The notes under the pieces: model-generated | Told to the model about the DNA's origin: nothing | Database searches by the model: none | What the model saw: only the letters and a program-made list of their open reading frames with translations | Program-made: the position numbers and the translations under genes | NCBI RefSeq assembly: GCF_014652315.1 | Contig: NZ_BMYO01000008.1 | Span: 191,347 to 255,346 of the forward strand | Direction of reading: 5' to 3' | DNA: 64,000 bases | From: Jeongeupia chitinilytica | GTDB taxonomy: Bacteria > Pseudomonadota > Gammaproteobacteria > Burkholderiales > Chitinibacteraceae | Shown: in pieces, positions 40,099 through 48,644 of the stretch | Layout: each line of letters opens with the position of its first letter | Numbering within the stretch: position 1 is the stretch's first letter

Positions 40099-40125
40099 AA
40101 GGCCGCGCCGGGGTGGCGCGGCCTT
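40099..40125 (-). terminator. Terminator after the M48 protease operon
   Basis: An 11-bp stem AAGGCCGCGCC / GGCGCGGCCTT with a 5-base loop lies between the M48 stop (40155) and the pepP start. On the minus strand it is followed by TTTATAATT, a weak U-tract. Confidence 0.75.
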
Positions 40126-40154
40126 CGTTCTGTCGACACGGCCTTGTCGACGGG

Positions 40155-41036
40155 TCAGCGACCGGTGGCGGCGCCGAATCGCGGCGTGTTCTCGATGCCG
40201 GCGGCGTACTTCTCGAGCCGGCTGCCGACGGTGCGGTCGATGTAGTCCAGCCGGGCCTGCGGGCTCGGGTGGGTGCTGAACATCAGTTGCACGCTGCTGT
40301 CGGACGGGTTGATCTCGCCCAGCGTCTGCAGCACCGAGACCAGCGCATACGGGTTGTAGCCGGCGCGGGCGGCCAGCACCATGCCGGTGACGTCGGCCTC
40401 GAACTCGTCGTCCTTGTCGAGGCCGCGCACGTAGACCTCGGACACGCCGGACAGCACGTTGGCGCCCAACTGGCGGCGCGCATCGTCGGTCTTGTACTGG
40501 GCGACACCCTGCAAGGCATTGGCGACGGCTTCGCGGCCCTTGCCCGACTGCGCGGCGCGGGTCACGTGGTGGCGCAGCACGTGGGTGATCTCGTGGCCGA
40601 GCACGCCGGCGAGTTCGGACTCGTTGCGCAGCCGGTCCATCAGCCCGCGGGTGATCAGCACCACGCCACCCGGCGTGGCGAAACTGTTGACGTTGGGGCT
40701 GTCGATGACGCCGAAACGCCAGTCGAGATTCGGCGCCTCGCTCTGGCTGGCAACCCAGCGGCCGACCTGGTTCACGTAGCTCTGCAGACCGGCGTTGTTG
40801 ACCAGCGGTGCGGCGCCGAGCAGGTTGGCGGCCATGCCGTCGCCGAGGGTCTTCTCTTCCTTCGGGCCGATCGTGCGGTTGGCGTCGATGGTGTTCTGCA
40901 CCGCGCCGACCACCGAGTTGACGAGGTCCGGGTTCTCCATCGCCTTGCCGAGGAAGTCGGACAGGCTGGACGCCTGTGCGGGCTGAACCAGCGGCAGCGC
41001 GAGCGCCAGTGCGGCGAGTGTGGTTCGGATGTGCAT
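40155..41036 (-). CDS. M48-family zinc metalloprotease (secreted)
   Basis: The 293-residue protein has a signal peptide (RTTLAALALALPLVQPAQA). It then carries a catalytic M48 domain with HEITH (VLGHEITHVLRHH, two His and the catalytic Glu) and the third ligand Glu in DDEFEADVTGMVLAARAGY. The C-terminal STHPSPQARLDYID is family-typical. The predicted location is periplasm, where such proteases act in envelope quality control (the LoiP/YcaL/BepA relatives). Its start touches the stop of the SH3 gene by one base (TGATG), so it is the last cistron of a three-gene operon. Confidence 0.9.
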   Translation of the reverse strand: MHIRTTLAALALALPLVQPAQASSLSDFLGKAMENPDLVNSVVGAVQNTIDANRTIGPKEEKTLGDGMAANLLGAAPLVNNAGLQSYVNQVGRWVASQSEAPNLDWRFGVIDSPNVNSFATPGGVVLITRGLMDRLRNESELAGVLGHEITHVLRHHVTRAAQSGKGREAVANALQGVAQYKTDDARRQLGANVLSGVSEVYVRGLDKDDEFEADVTGMVLAARAGYNPYALVSVLQTLGEINPSDSSVQLMFSTHPSPQARLDYIDRTVGSRLEKYAAGIENTPRFGAATGR

Positions 41037-41569
41037 CACGGGCCCCTCCGGCGGTTTTGCGGATCGTTGCCGTTGGTGCTGTCGGACGTCGTCGCACGCG
41101 AAACAAGGTAGGGCACGCTGCGCGCCTTCAGGCCGTTGGCGGCGGCGCCGTTCGCGGCGCTCTGGCGCGTTGCATCGTAGCCGTCGAGCTTTTTCAGCTC
41201 GTTGTAGTTGGGCCTGGCGTTGCGGATCTGTTCGCTCGACAGCCCCTTCACCCCGGTGGTCACCGTGGTACCGGACGAGCCGGTCGTCAGCACGCTGCCG
41301 ATCTGGCCGATACCGCCGCCACTGCCCTTGCCGCTGCCGGTGCGCACGTTCAGCAGTTTGACCCAGCCGCTCTGGCTGCCGGACTTCACCTGCATCCACG
41401 CGCCCTGGCGCGCAACGATGTCGACACGCGCACCGCTGCCGAGCTTGCCGGCGCTGGCGGCGTCGGTAAACGGCTTCTGTTTCAGTTCGCTGGCGCGAAC
41501 CAGCGTGCCGCTCTCGGCCCAGGCGAAGCCCGCCAGACCCAGCAGCACGATTGCCAGAAACGATTTCAT
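41036..41569 (-). CDS. Secreted bacterial SH3-domain protein
   Basis: The 177-residue protein has a signal peptide (FLAIVLLGLAGFAWA) and a bacterial SH3 domain at about residues 20-75 (GTLVRASELKQKPFTDA, ARVDIVARQGAWMQVKSGSQ, GWVKLLNVRTG). A Gly/Ser/Thr-rich linker follows, then a charged C-terminus containing EQIRNARPNYNELKKLDGYDATRQSAANGAA. Such domains often bind peptidoglycan peptides. It overlaps the cyclase gene by four bases and the protease gene by one, so the three are one translational unit. The role is unknown. Confidence 0.75.
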   Translation of the reverse strand: MKSFLAIVLLGLAGFAWAESGTLVRASELKQKPFTDAASAGKLGSGARVDIVARQGAWMQVKSGSQSGWVKLLNVRTGSGKGSGGGIGQIGSVLTTGSSGTTVTTGVKGLSSEQIRNARPNYNELKKLDGYDATRQSAANGAAANGLKARSVPYLVSRATTSDSTNGNDPQNRRRGP

Positions 41570-43383
41570 CGCTTCTCCTCAATGAGTCGGGGTTCGTACA
41601 AACGCGTACCCTCGGCACGTCCCTTGACGTGGTGTTCGCCGCGATCGTCGAAACGGAAGGCGTCGCCACAAGCGTCCCGTGTGGCCCGGGACACCAGCAC
41701 GCGTGCGACTCCCTTGGTTTGACCTTCGATCCGGCTGGCAAGGTTCACCGTATCGCCGATCGCCGTGTAATCGAGCCGATCGTCGGCACCGATGAAGCCG
41801 ACGACGGCACGGCCGGTGTGGACGCCGATGCCGATGTCGAAATCGATGCCGTCCAGCGCCAGTTCGGCCCGGAAGGCTTCGAGTTCGCGGCCCATGTCGA
41901 GCGCGGCGGCCACGGCGTGGCGGGCGTGATCGGCGTCGTCGACCGGTGCGCCCCAGAAGGCCATGATCGCGTCGCCGATGAATTTATCAAGCGTGCCGCC
42001 GTGACGGAAGACGACGGCGACCTGCCGTGAAAAATAACGGTTCAGTAAAGCAACCACCTCTTCGGGCTGTCGCGTTTCGGACAGCGAGGTAAAGCCGCGG
42101 ATGTCGGAAAACAGTACCGTCACTTCGCGGGCGGCCGGCGTGCTGTCGATCGCGCCGCCGGCGACCAGCTGGCCGACGACACGCGGGTCGAGGAAGCGGC
42201 CGAACAGCCGTACGGTGGCTTCGCGGCGGGCGCGCTCCTTTACGTAGGCGACCAGTGCGGCCAGCGCGTAATAGACCCAGCCCCATACCAGCGGCATCGC
42301 CAGCGGCAGGAACCACAGCCGGTCCTGCGCCAGCCACACCGCTGCCGCGCCGATCGCCGTTGTGGCGACCATCGCGGTTCCCAGCCACAGGCTGTTGACG
42401 CCGAGCTGGAAACCCAGCGCCAGCAATACTGCGATGGCGATGGCCAGCGCGGCGAACCATGGCCTCGGCGCGTCGCGCAGCCAGTCACCGTGTTCGAGGT
42501 TGTCGATTGCCGTGGCGAGGATCTCGATACCGGGCCAGGTCTTGGACAGCGGCGTCGGCCGCAGGTCCATCAGCCCCGGCGCGGCGGTGCCGATCAGCAC
42601 GATCTTGCCGGTGAATTCGTTCTTCGGCCGCTGTGGCGTTTCGCGGCCGGCGTCGAGGTAGACGTCGGCGTAACTGACCGTCGCATGGCGCGGCGTCCAG
42701 TTCAGCCGCATCCGCGTGCGGTCGGGATGCGGCCAGCCGAAGTTGCGTGCCAGCGTCGCCGGCATCGCCGGAATGCGCCAGCCGTCCCGTGTTGCATACA
42801 GCAGGTAGTGGCGGCCGATGCCGTCGCGGTCATGGTCGAAGTTGATCAGCCCGCCGTGCCAGCTCGCCGGCGCAAGCACCAGCGGCAGCAGCAACGGCGC
42901 ACGCGCGTCGGGCTGCGCCTGCGGTGTGCGGACCAGTCCGAGCGACGCCGGCAGCCCGGCGAGTTTTGCACCCTGGCCGTCGCCGAGCAGCACCGTCGGC
43001 ACATAGACATCCGGCGTGGCGGCAATGGTTTCACGCAGCAGCGCATCGCTGTCGGCACGGAAGGTGTCGGCCTCGTTGAACAGCAGATCGAAGACGATGG
43101 CTTTCGGATGCTGGGCGGCGATGGCCGAGACCAGCTCGGCGTGGATCGCGCGCGGCCACGGCCAGCTGCCGGCTTCGTCGTTGAGCTGCTCGAGGCTTTT
43201 CTGGTCGATGTTGACGATGACGATATCGGGCGACGGCGTGCGTGCGTGCACGGTGGCCCGTGTCAGCACGTCGCCGGCCTGCGCGTCGACGCGTTCGAAC
43301 AGCCGCCAGCGGTAGTCGGCACCGACGAGCAGCGCGACGACGGCCAGCAGGACGAGGTAGGCGTAGCGGTTGAGTGGTTTCAT
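41566..43383 (-). CDS. CHASE2-domain class III adenylate/guanylate cyclase
   Basis: The 605-residue protein has an N-terminal helix, a periplasmic CHASE2 sensor (about residues 30-310, VVIVNIDQKSLEQLND-type pattern, EFTGKIVLIGTAAPGLMDLRPTPL), three membrane helices near residues 320-400, and a C-terminal class III cyclase domain. Catalytic features are VTVLFSDIRGFTSL (metal-binding Asp), DKFIGDAIMAFWG (second metal Asp and substrate Lys) and DYTAIGDTVNLASRIEGQ (Asn and transition-state Arg). These are the residues expected of an active adenylate cyclase. The stop overlaps the SH3 gene start. It heads the cyclase-SH3-M48 operon, suggesting a link between cyclic-nucleotide signalling and envelope proteolysis. 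Confidence 0.9.
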   Translation of the reverse strand: MKPLNRYAYLVLLAVVALLVGADYRWRLFERVDAQAGDVLTRATVHARTPSPDIVIVNIDQKSLEQLNDEAGSWPWPRAIHAELVSAIAAQHPKAIVFDLLFNEADTFRADSDALLRETIAATPDVYVPTVLLGDGQGAKLAGLPASLGLVRTPQAQPDARAPLLLPLVLAPASWHGGLINFDHDRDGIGRHYLLYATRDGWRIPAMPATLARNFGWPHPDRTRMRLNWTPRHATVSYADVYLDAGRETPQRPKNEFTGKIVLIGTAAPGLMDLRPTPLSKTWPGIEILATAIDNLEHGDWLRDAPRPWFAALAIAIAVLLALGFQLGVNSLWLGTAMVATTAIGAAAVWLAQDRLWFLPLAMPLVWGWVYYALAALVAYVKERARREATVRLFGRFLDPRVVGQLVAGGAIDSTPAAREVTVLFSDIRGFTSLSETRQPEEVVALLNRYFSRQVAVVFRHGGTLDKFIGDAIMAFWGAPVDDADHARHAVAAALDMGRELEAFRAELALDGIDFDIGIGVHTGRAVVGFIGADDRLDYTAIGDTVNLASRIEGQTKGVARVLVSRATRDACGDAFRFDDRGEHHVKGRAEGTRLYEPRLIEEKR

Positions 43384-43464
43384 GGGCGTGACCGGATGAC
43401 ACGCTCACAGCATGGCGGCAGCGGGCAGGGGACGACAAGGAAAACCTGCCCCGCCCGCTACCGG

Positions 43465-44403
43465 TCAGGCCGACAGGGCCGCCCCGATCAGTGCGCCCGA
43501 TCGCGTGAACAGGCTGGCGGCGGCGGGCGTCAGCCCGAGCATGTGGATGCAGCCGTGCACCATGCCGCCGAGCCGTTCGTCATGCGCCGGGACCGCCGCA
43601 TCCCGCAACCGCCGTGCATAGGCCTCGCCTTCGTCGCGCAGCGGATCGTACTCGCACACCAGGATCGTCGCCGGTGGCAGCCGCTCGAGTGTCGTGGCCC
43701 GCATCGGGGCAGCCCAAGCCGGCCGGCCGTCGCCGGTGCCGGGCAGATAGGTGTCCCAGCAGAACGCCATGACGTCCCGGGTCAGGTAGTAGCCGTCGGC
43801 GTAGGTGGCGTACGAAGCCGTCGTCAGCGTGTCGTCCAGCGCCGGGTAGAGCAGCAACTGGTGCGCAATCGCCGGGCCGTTGCGGTCGCGCGCCAGCAGG
43901 CACGCGGCGGCGGCGAGGTTGCCGCCGGCACTGTCCCCGCCCACGGCGATCCGGGCCGGATCGATGCCCAGCTGCGATGCGTGCGCGAACGCCCAGAGCA
44001 CGGCGCTGTAGAAGTCTTCGAGCGGCACCGGGTAGGGGTGCTCGGGGGCGAGCCGGTAGTCGACCGACAGCACGACGCACCGGCTGGCATTGGCCAGTGC
44101 ACGGCACGGGTTGTCGTAGAGTTCCAGCGAGCACAGGCACCAGCCGCCGCCGTGGGCGAACACGATGGCCGGTTGCGGCGCCGCCGCGCGGGGCGTGTCT
44201 GCCGGCCAGTACGCCCGGACCCGGAGCGGATGCCCGTCGCTGGCCGTCACCGTGAAGGTTTCGACCCTGGCGACCGGCTGTACGGGGCCGTGCAGCATCG
44301 GCAGGTTCAGCTCGGTGGCGCGGCGGATGTCGTCGAGCGAGGCATCGGCGGCCGCGGCAGGCTGGGCGGCGAGGAAGGTGGCGATGTGCGGATCGAGCGG
44401 CAT
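43465..44403 (-). CDS. Alpha/beta hydrolase, HSL/GDXG esterase family
   Basis: The 312-residue protein has the oxyanion motif HGGGW at residues 84-88 (IVFAHGGGWCLC) and the nucleophile elbow GDSAGG with Ser158 (IAVGGDSAGGNLAAA). The acid residue region is ILVCEYDPLRDEGEAY, and the His is in GMVHGCIHM. This is the hormone-sensitive-lipase-like (family IV) carboxylesterase pattern. It has no signal peptide and so is probably cytoplasmic. The start (PLDPHIATF) lies two bases after the stop of the neighbouring hydrolase. The operon's TetR regulator suggests a small-molecule ester substrate. Confidence 0.88.
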   Translation of the reverse strand: MPLDPHIATFLAAQPAAAADASLDDIRRATELNLPMLHGPVQPVARVETFTVTASDGHPLRVRAYWPADTPRAAAPQPAIVFAHGGGWCLCSLELYDNPCRALANASRCVVLSVDYRLAPEHPYPVPLEDFYSAVLWAFAHASQLGIDPARIAVGGDSAGGNLAAAACLLARDRNGPAIAHQLLLYPALDDTLTTASYATYADGYYLTRDVMAFCWDTYLPGTGDGRPAWAAPMRATTLERLPPATILVCEYDPLRDEGEAYARRLRDAAVPAHDERLGGMVHGCIHMLGLTPAAASLFTRSGALIGAALSA

Positions 44404-44405
44404 GC

Positions 44406-45284
44406 TCAGGCCCTCCCTTCGAGGAAGGGCACGAGGTGGGCGATGAAGGCCTCGGGCGCCTCTTCCATGATGAAGTGGCCGCAGTCCGGCACGACCACGC
44501 CGCGCAGGTCGGTGGCGTTGTCGCGCATGGTCACCAGCGGCGCATCGTTGGTGGCGTGCTCGGCACCGATGGCCAGCACCGGCATCGCCAGCTTGCGCTT
44601 CGCGCGTTCGCGGTTCTGCCGGATCGTTTCGGGAATCGCCCGGTAATAGGCAAAGCCGCCCCGTAGACCGCCGGGCGCCGCGTAGGCGGCGACGTAGACA
44701 TCGACGGCCACGCTGTCGCGACGGTGGGACCAGCGGTCGAACATGAAGTCGAGGTAGGCCTTCTCGCGGCCGGTGATCAGCGTCTCGGGCAGGTCGGCCA
44801 GCTGGTTGAACATGAAGTGCCACAGGAAGATGTTCTGTTCCGGCGGCGCGAAGATGTCCGGCGCGGGTGCCAGCCCGGGGATCACCGCCTCGCTGATCGC
44901 CAGCCGGCGGACCGCATCCGGCTGGTCGCTGGCGAGTGCATAGGCGACCCACATGCCGACATCGTGGCCGACGACGTCGTACCGGTCGTGGCCCAGTTGC
45001 GCCATCACGCGGTGGAGTCTGGCCGCGGTGTTGCCGGTGTCGTAACCGTCCAGCGGGCGGTCCGAATGGCCGGTGCCGGGCGGGTCGACGGCAATCGCCA
45101 TGAAGCCTTTGTCGGCCAGCGCTTGCATCACGTGGCGCCATGCAAACCAGGTTTGCGGCCAGCCCGGGATCAGCAGGACCGGTTCGCCGCTGCCGGCGGT
45201 GACGCAATGGATGCGCTGACCGTCGATGCGGACATAGCGATGGGTGTAGTTGTCGTGATCGGGACGTTCGATGGAGGGTTTCAT
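44406..45284 (-). CDS. Alpha/beta hydrolase, haloalkane dehalogenase / epoxide hydrolase type
   Basis: The 292-residue protein has PVLLIPGWPQTWFAWRHVM (oxyanion region), then the nucleophile elbow GHDVG with Asp108 (YDVVGHDVGMWVAYA). The late catalytic His is in VVPDCGHFIMEEAPEAF. An Asp nucleophile marks dehalogenases and epoxide hydrolases of the fold. Trp in PGWPQTW is also typical. It lies between the isomerase and esterase genes. The precise chemistry cannot be chosen from sequence. Confidence 0.85.
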   Translation of the reverse strand: MKPSIERPDHDNYTHRYVRIDGQRIHCVTAGSGEPVLLIPGWPQTWFAWRHVMQALADKGFMAIAVDPPGTGHSDRPLDGYDTGNTAARLHRVMAQLGHDRYDVVGHDVGMWVAYALASDQPDAVRRLAISEAVIPGLAPAPDIFAPPEQNIFLWHFMFNQLADLPETLITGREKAYLDFMFDRWSHRRDSVAVDVYVAAYAAPGGLRGGFAYYRAIPETIRQNRERAKRKLAMPVLAIGAEHATNDAPLVTMRDNATDLRGVVVPDCGHFIMEEAPEAFIAHLVPFLEGRA

Positions 45285-45314
45285 GATGTTCTCTGGAAGC
45301 TGGAAGCAGGGGGT

Positions 45315-46370
45315 TCAGGCGATGCCGAGCATGGCGTTGATCTGCGAGCGGTCGACCGCCGCCCCGGCGAAGTCGTCGAAGATCTTGGTCGTCACGTTGA
45401 TGATGTGGCGGTTGATGAACTCGGCGCCTTCGCGTGCACCGTCTTCCTGATCCTTCAGGCAGCACTCCCATTCCAGCGCGGCCCAGCCGGCGTAGTCGTT
45501 CTGGGCGAGTCTGGAGAAGATCGCCTTGAAGTCGACCTGGCCGTCGCCGAGCGAGCGGAAGCGGCCGGCGCGCTCGATCCACGAGGTGTAGCCGCCGTAG
45601 ATGCCTTGCCGGCCGGTCGGGTTGAACTCGGCATCCTTGACGTGAAACATCCGGATCCGGTCCTTGTAGATGTCCAGATAGTCGAGGTAATTCAGCTGTT
45701 GCAGCACGAAGTGGCTCGGGTCGAACAGGATGTTGCAGCGCGCGTGTTCGCCGACCAGTTCGTAGAAGCGCTCGAACGACGCACCATCGTGCAGGTCTTC
45801 GCTCGGATGGATCTCGTAGCAGAGGTTGACGCCCTGTTCGTCGCAGGCATCGAGGATCGGCAGCCAGCGCCTGGCGAGTTCCTCGAAGGCCGCTTCGATC
45901 AGTCCGTCCGGGCGCTGCGGAAACGGGAACAGGTAGGGCCAGGCGAACGAGCCGGAGAAGGTGCCCATCTCGGTCAGACCGAGCCGGCTCGACGCTCTGG
46001 CCGACTGTTCGAGTTTCTCCAGCGCCCACGCGGTGCGCGCCTGCGGATTGCCGCGCAGCGCCACAGGGGCGAAGTTGTCGCACATGCTGTCGTAGGCAGG
46101 GTGCACCGCGACCAGCTGGCCGAAGATGTGCGTGGTCAGTTCGCTGATGACGAGTCCGTGCTCCGCGAGTCCGCCCTTGATGTCGTCGCAATAAGTCTGG
46201 CTCTCCGCCGCGAGGCCGACATCGAACAGCCGCTCGTCCCACGCCGGGATCTGCAGTGCCTTGAAGCCGGTGTGCGCCGCCCACTCCGCGATGGCCGGCA
46301 GGCTGTTGAACGGGGCGGTGGCATCGCTGAACTGCGCGAGGTGAAGGCTCGGGCCCTTGATGGTTTGCAT
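45315..46370 (-). CDS. Sugar phosphate isomerase/epimerase (AP2Ec TIM barrel)
   Basis: The 351-residue protein is a xylose-isomerase-like TIM barrel. Metal ligands are visible in LCYEIHPSEDLHDG (Glu and His), CNILFDPSHFVLQQ (Asp and His), IRMFHVKDAEFNP (His) and WAALEWECCL (Glu). I used ATG 46370 (QTIKGPSLHLAQFSD); the open leader to 46430 would run through a perfect palindrome that looks like a TetR operator. Members act as epimerases, dehydratases or isomerases on sugars and inositols. It heads a three-gene minus-strand operon and is divergent from a TetR-family gene. Confidence 0.85.
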   Translation of the reverse strand: MQTIKGPSLHLAQFSDATAPFNSLPAIAEWAAHTGFKALQIPAWDERLFDVGLAAESQTYCDDIKGGLAEHGLVISELTTHIFGQLVAVHPAYDSMCDNFAPVALRGNPQARTAWALEKLEQSARASSRLGLTEMGTFSGSFAWPYLFPFPQRPDGLIEAAFEELARRWLPILDACDEQGVNLCYEIHPSEDLHDGASFERFYELVGEHARCNILFDPSHFVLQQLNYLDYLDIYKDRIRMFHVKDAEFNPTGRQGIYGGYTSWIERAGRFRSLGDGQVDFKAIFSRLAQNDYAGWAALEWECCLKDQEDGAREGAEFINRHIINVTTKIFDDFAGAAVDRSQINAMLGIA

Positions 46371-46386
46371 GCTTCGATTCCAATTG

Positions 46387-46402
46387 TTTGTCGATCGACA
46401 AA
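46387..46402. promoter_or_regulatory. Perfect 16-bp palindrome, probable TetR operator
   Basis: TTTGTCGATCGACAAA lies 17 bases before the isomerase ATG and 79 bases before the divergent TetR ATG. Its length, symmetry and position are what a TetR-family repressor would need to control both directions. Confidence 0.75.
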
Positions 46403-46480
46403 GAATAGGGGTGAAGGTGGCTTGCGTCAACAGTCGGGTGCGATAGAATCCGCCGGAAGACAGCGAAAGGTGGGCAGACT

Positions 46481-47119
46481 ATGGCCGGACGGCCGAGGGA
46501 ATTCGATCGGGACCAGGCGCTGGAAAAGGCGATGCTCGCCTTCTGGGCCCGGGGTTACGAAGGCACGTCGATGGCGAATCTGGTCGATGCGCTCGGTATC
46601 GCATCGGCGCGCATCTATGCCGCTTTCGGCAGCAAGGAGGCGCTGTTCCGCGAGGCGGTGGCCTTGTACGAGTCGGGGCAGGGCGGCTTCGCCGAACGCG
46701 CGATGCAGCAGGAGGGCACGGTCCGGGTGGCGATCGAGCGCGTGTTCACCGATGCGATCGAGACCTACACGCAAGCCGATCACCCGCAAGGTTGCCTGGT
46801 GGTGTCCGCTGCCGCGAGCGGTGCGCTGGAAAGCGATCAGGTCATCGCATGGCTGGCATCACACCGGCGCCAGCGCACGCAGTCGATCATCGACCTGCTG
46901 GCTGCCGCAAAGCAGCGCGGCGAGTTGAAGCCGGAGACCGACGTGGCCGCGCTGGGCGACTTTTATGCAGCGCTGCTGCACGGCGTGTCGGTTCAGGCGC
47001 GCGACGGCATCGGCGCCGAACGCCTGCGGGCCATGCTGGTGCCGGCCATGACGGCGCTGGATGCGGCGCTGGCGACCAGTGATCCTGCTGCGGGTAGCGC
47101 TTCTACTTCAAAGGAATAA
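46481..47119 (+). CDS. TetR/AcrR-family transcriptional regulator
   Basis: The 212-residue protein has the N-terminal TetR DNA-binding domain: GRPREFDRDQALEKAMLAFWARGYEGTSMANLVDALGIASARIYAAFGSKEALF. An all-helical ligand domain follows, reading EGTVRVAIERVFTDAIETY and GCLVVSAAASGAL. It is divergent from the isomerase/hydrolase operon, and the intergenic palindrome is a good operator candidate. The ligand is unknown, but the neighbours suggest an ester, epoxide or halogenated compound. Its last 17 bases overlap the convergent GNAT gene. Confidence 0.9.
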   Translation: MAGRPREFDRDQALEKAMLAFWARGYEGTSMANLVDALGIASARIYAAFGSKEALFREAVALYESGQGGFAERAMQQEGTVRVAIERVFTDAIETYTQADHPQGCLVVSAAASGALESDQVIAWLASHRRQRTQSIIDLLAAAKQRGELKPETDVAALGDFYAALLHGVSVQARDGIGAERLRAMLVPAMTALDAALATSDPAAGSASTSKE

Positions 47120-47747
47120 GGCACAGTCGCTTTATGTGCCGCTGTCCGTCACCGTTGCGAGCGCGCTGCGCCAGCGTTTGTCGTACGTGTGGCCAGTCCA
47201 GATCGGTGATGGCGAACAGCACGCTGTCGCGGACGTGACCGGTCCATGTGATGCGATCACGGCGGAGCACGCCTTCGCGTACCGCGCCGAGCCTGGCGAT
47301 GGCGGCCTGACTGCGCAGATTGCGCGCGTCGGTCAGCAGTTCGACCCGGCGCACACCGGCGGCAAAGGCGTGCTCGAGCATCAGCTGCTTGGCTTCGGTG
47401 TTGACCAGCGTCGATCGCACCGACGGGTGCAGGAAGGTCCCGCCGATTTCGACGCCCTGCTGTGCGGGCTTCAGGTTGAGAAAACTGCTGGTGCCGACGA
47501 TGCGGCCATCGGCCAGATCGCGGATGGCATAGGCGATCCACCGGCCGGCGTCGACCTGCGCCATGATCGTCGTCCACCATGATTCGAAGTGTTTCCCCTG
47601 ACCGGACATGGCAAAGAGGTTCCATCCGTCGGGGTCGCAGTCGAGCGCGGTGCGAACGTCGTCCTTCAACGCATCGGCATACGGTTCGAGCCGGACGATG
47701 CGGCCGTTCAATGTCTGCGGGGCGAGCCTGAAATGGGCTGGCGTCAT
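47103..47747 (-). CDS. RimJ/RimL-type GNAT N-acetyltransferase
   Basis: The 214-residue protein is a GNAT of the ribosomal-protein Nalpha-acetyltransferase type: LNGRIVRLEPYADALKDDVR, IVGTSSFLNLKPAQQGVEIGGTFLHPSVR, LMLEHAFAAGVRRVELLTDARNLRSQAAIARLGAVREGVLR. The last segment is the NxxSxxxxxxLGF-like motif of the group. I used ATG 47747 (TPAHFRLAPQ); the longer reading from 47810 overlaps the yebC terminator. The substrate is not known. The stop lies 17 bases inside the end of the convergent TetR gene. Confidence 0.85.
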   Translation of the reverse strand: MTPAHFRLAPQTLNGRIVRLEPYADALKDDVRTALDCDPDGWNLFAMSGQGKHFESWWTTIMAQVDAGRWIAYAIRDLADGRIVGTSSFLNLKPAQQGVEIGGTFLHPSVRSTLVNTEAKQLMLEHAFAAGVRRVELLTDARNLRSQAAIARLGAVREGVLRRDRITWTGHVRDSVLFAITDLDWPHVRQTLAQRARNGDGQRHIKRLCLIPLK

Positions 47748-47774
47748 CGTTTCGCCTGTGTGGAGCTGTGGGGC

Positions 47775-47801
47775 AAAAAAAAAAGGGCCGTGAAGGCCCT
47801 T
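47775..47801 (-). terminator. Rho-independent terminator after yebC
   Basis: On the minus strand a 7-bp stem AAGGGCC / GGCCCTT with a short loop is followed by a run of about ten T, 25 bases after the yebC stop. This is one of the strongest terminators in the window. Confidence 0.92.
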
Positions 47802-47825
47802 TTCCTGCATGACGCAATGCGCCGT

Positions 47826-48557
47826 TTACTCGTCTTCGTCCATCAGTGCGGTGGTGTACACCTCCTGCACGTCGTCGAGGCTTTCGAGCGCGTCGATCAG
47901 CTTCTGCATCCTGGCGATGTCTTCGCCGCTCAGCTCGGTTTCCGACTGCGGCTTCATCGTCACTTCGCCCATTTCGGCCTTGAAACCGCCGGCTTCGAGC
48001 GTTTCCTTGATGCCGACGAATTCGTACGGCGGGGTGATGACTTCGATCGAGCCGTCCTCGTTGGTGACGATGTCTTCTGCGCCGGCTTCGAGCGCGGCTT
48101 CCATCAGCGCGTCTTCGTCGGTGCCCGGCGCGAACACGAGGTAGCCGCAGTGCTTGAACTGGAACGAAACGCAGCCGTCGGTGCCCATGTTGCCGCCGTA
48201 CTTGCTGAAGGCATGGCGCACGTCGGCGACGGTGCGGGTGCGGTTGTCGGTCAGGCAGTCGACCATCACCGCAGCACCGCCGATGCCGTAGCCTTCGTAG
48301 CGGGTTTCAAGGTAGTCGACGCCGTCGAGCGTGCCCGAACCGCGCTTGATGGCGTTCTCGATGTTGTCCTTGGGCATCGATTCGCCCTTGGCCTTGTCGA
48401 TCGCCAGGCGCAGGCGCGGGTTCATGGCCGGATCGGCACCGCCCATCTTGGCGGCGACGGTGATTTCCTTGATCAGCCGGGTAAAGACCTGACCGCGCTT
48501 GGCGTCCTGACGACCCTTGCGGTGTTGAATGTTCGCCCATTTGCTGTGGCCGGCCAT
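47826..48557 (-). CDS. yebC: YebC/PmpR-family transcriptional regulator / translation factor
   Basis: The 243-residue protein starts AGHSKWANIQHRKGRQDAKRGQVFTRLIKEITVAAKMGG, the defining YebC opening. It continues NPRLRLAIDKAKGESMPKDNIENAIKRG, YEGYGIGGAAVMVDCLTDNRTRTVADVRHAFSKYGGNMG and an acidic C-terminus. YebC proteins were first called transcriptional regulators; recent work on homologues points to help with translation of proline-rich stretches. ATG 48557 is used; an upstream open stretch is not conserved. It is followed by a strong terminator. Confidence 0.95.
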   Translation of the reverse strand: MAGHSKWANIQHRKGRQDAKRGQVFTRLIKEITVAAKMGGADPAMNPRLRLAIDKAKGESMPKDNIENAIKRGSGTLDGVDYLETRYEGYGIGGAAVMVDCLTDNRTRTVADVRHAFSKYGGNMGTDGCVSFQFKHCGYLVFAPGTDEDALMEAALEAGAEDIVTNEDGSIEVITPPYEFVGIKETLEAGGFKAEMGEVTMKPQSETELSGEDIARMQKLIDALESLDDVQEVYTTALMDEDE

Positions 48558-48644
48558 GCTCGAATTCCTGCGTAACGGTTTGAATGGGCGCGATTTTATC
48601 ACAGCGCATTTCGTGCCTGTACGGCGGCAGGTGCGGGCGTTGAC

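Noticed and set aside
37597..41106. A single 1169-codon minus-strand frame suggesting a giant fusion protein
   Set aside because: The upstream part is out of frame with the genuine M48 and pepP genes; only the last 389 codons (UbiH) are real in this frame.
43420..43459. Terminator between the esterase gene and the CHASE2 gene
   Set aside because: AGCGGGC / GCCCGCT arms are 26 bases apart with poor inner pairing and no U-tract; too weak to list.
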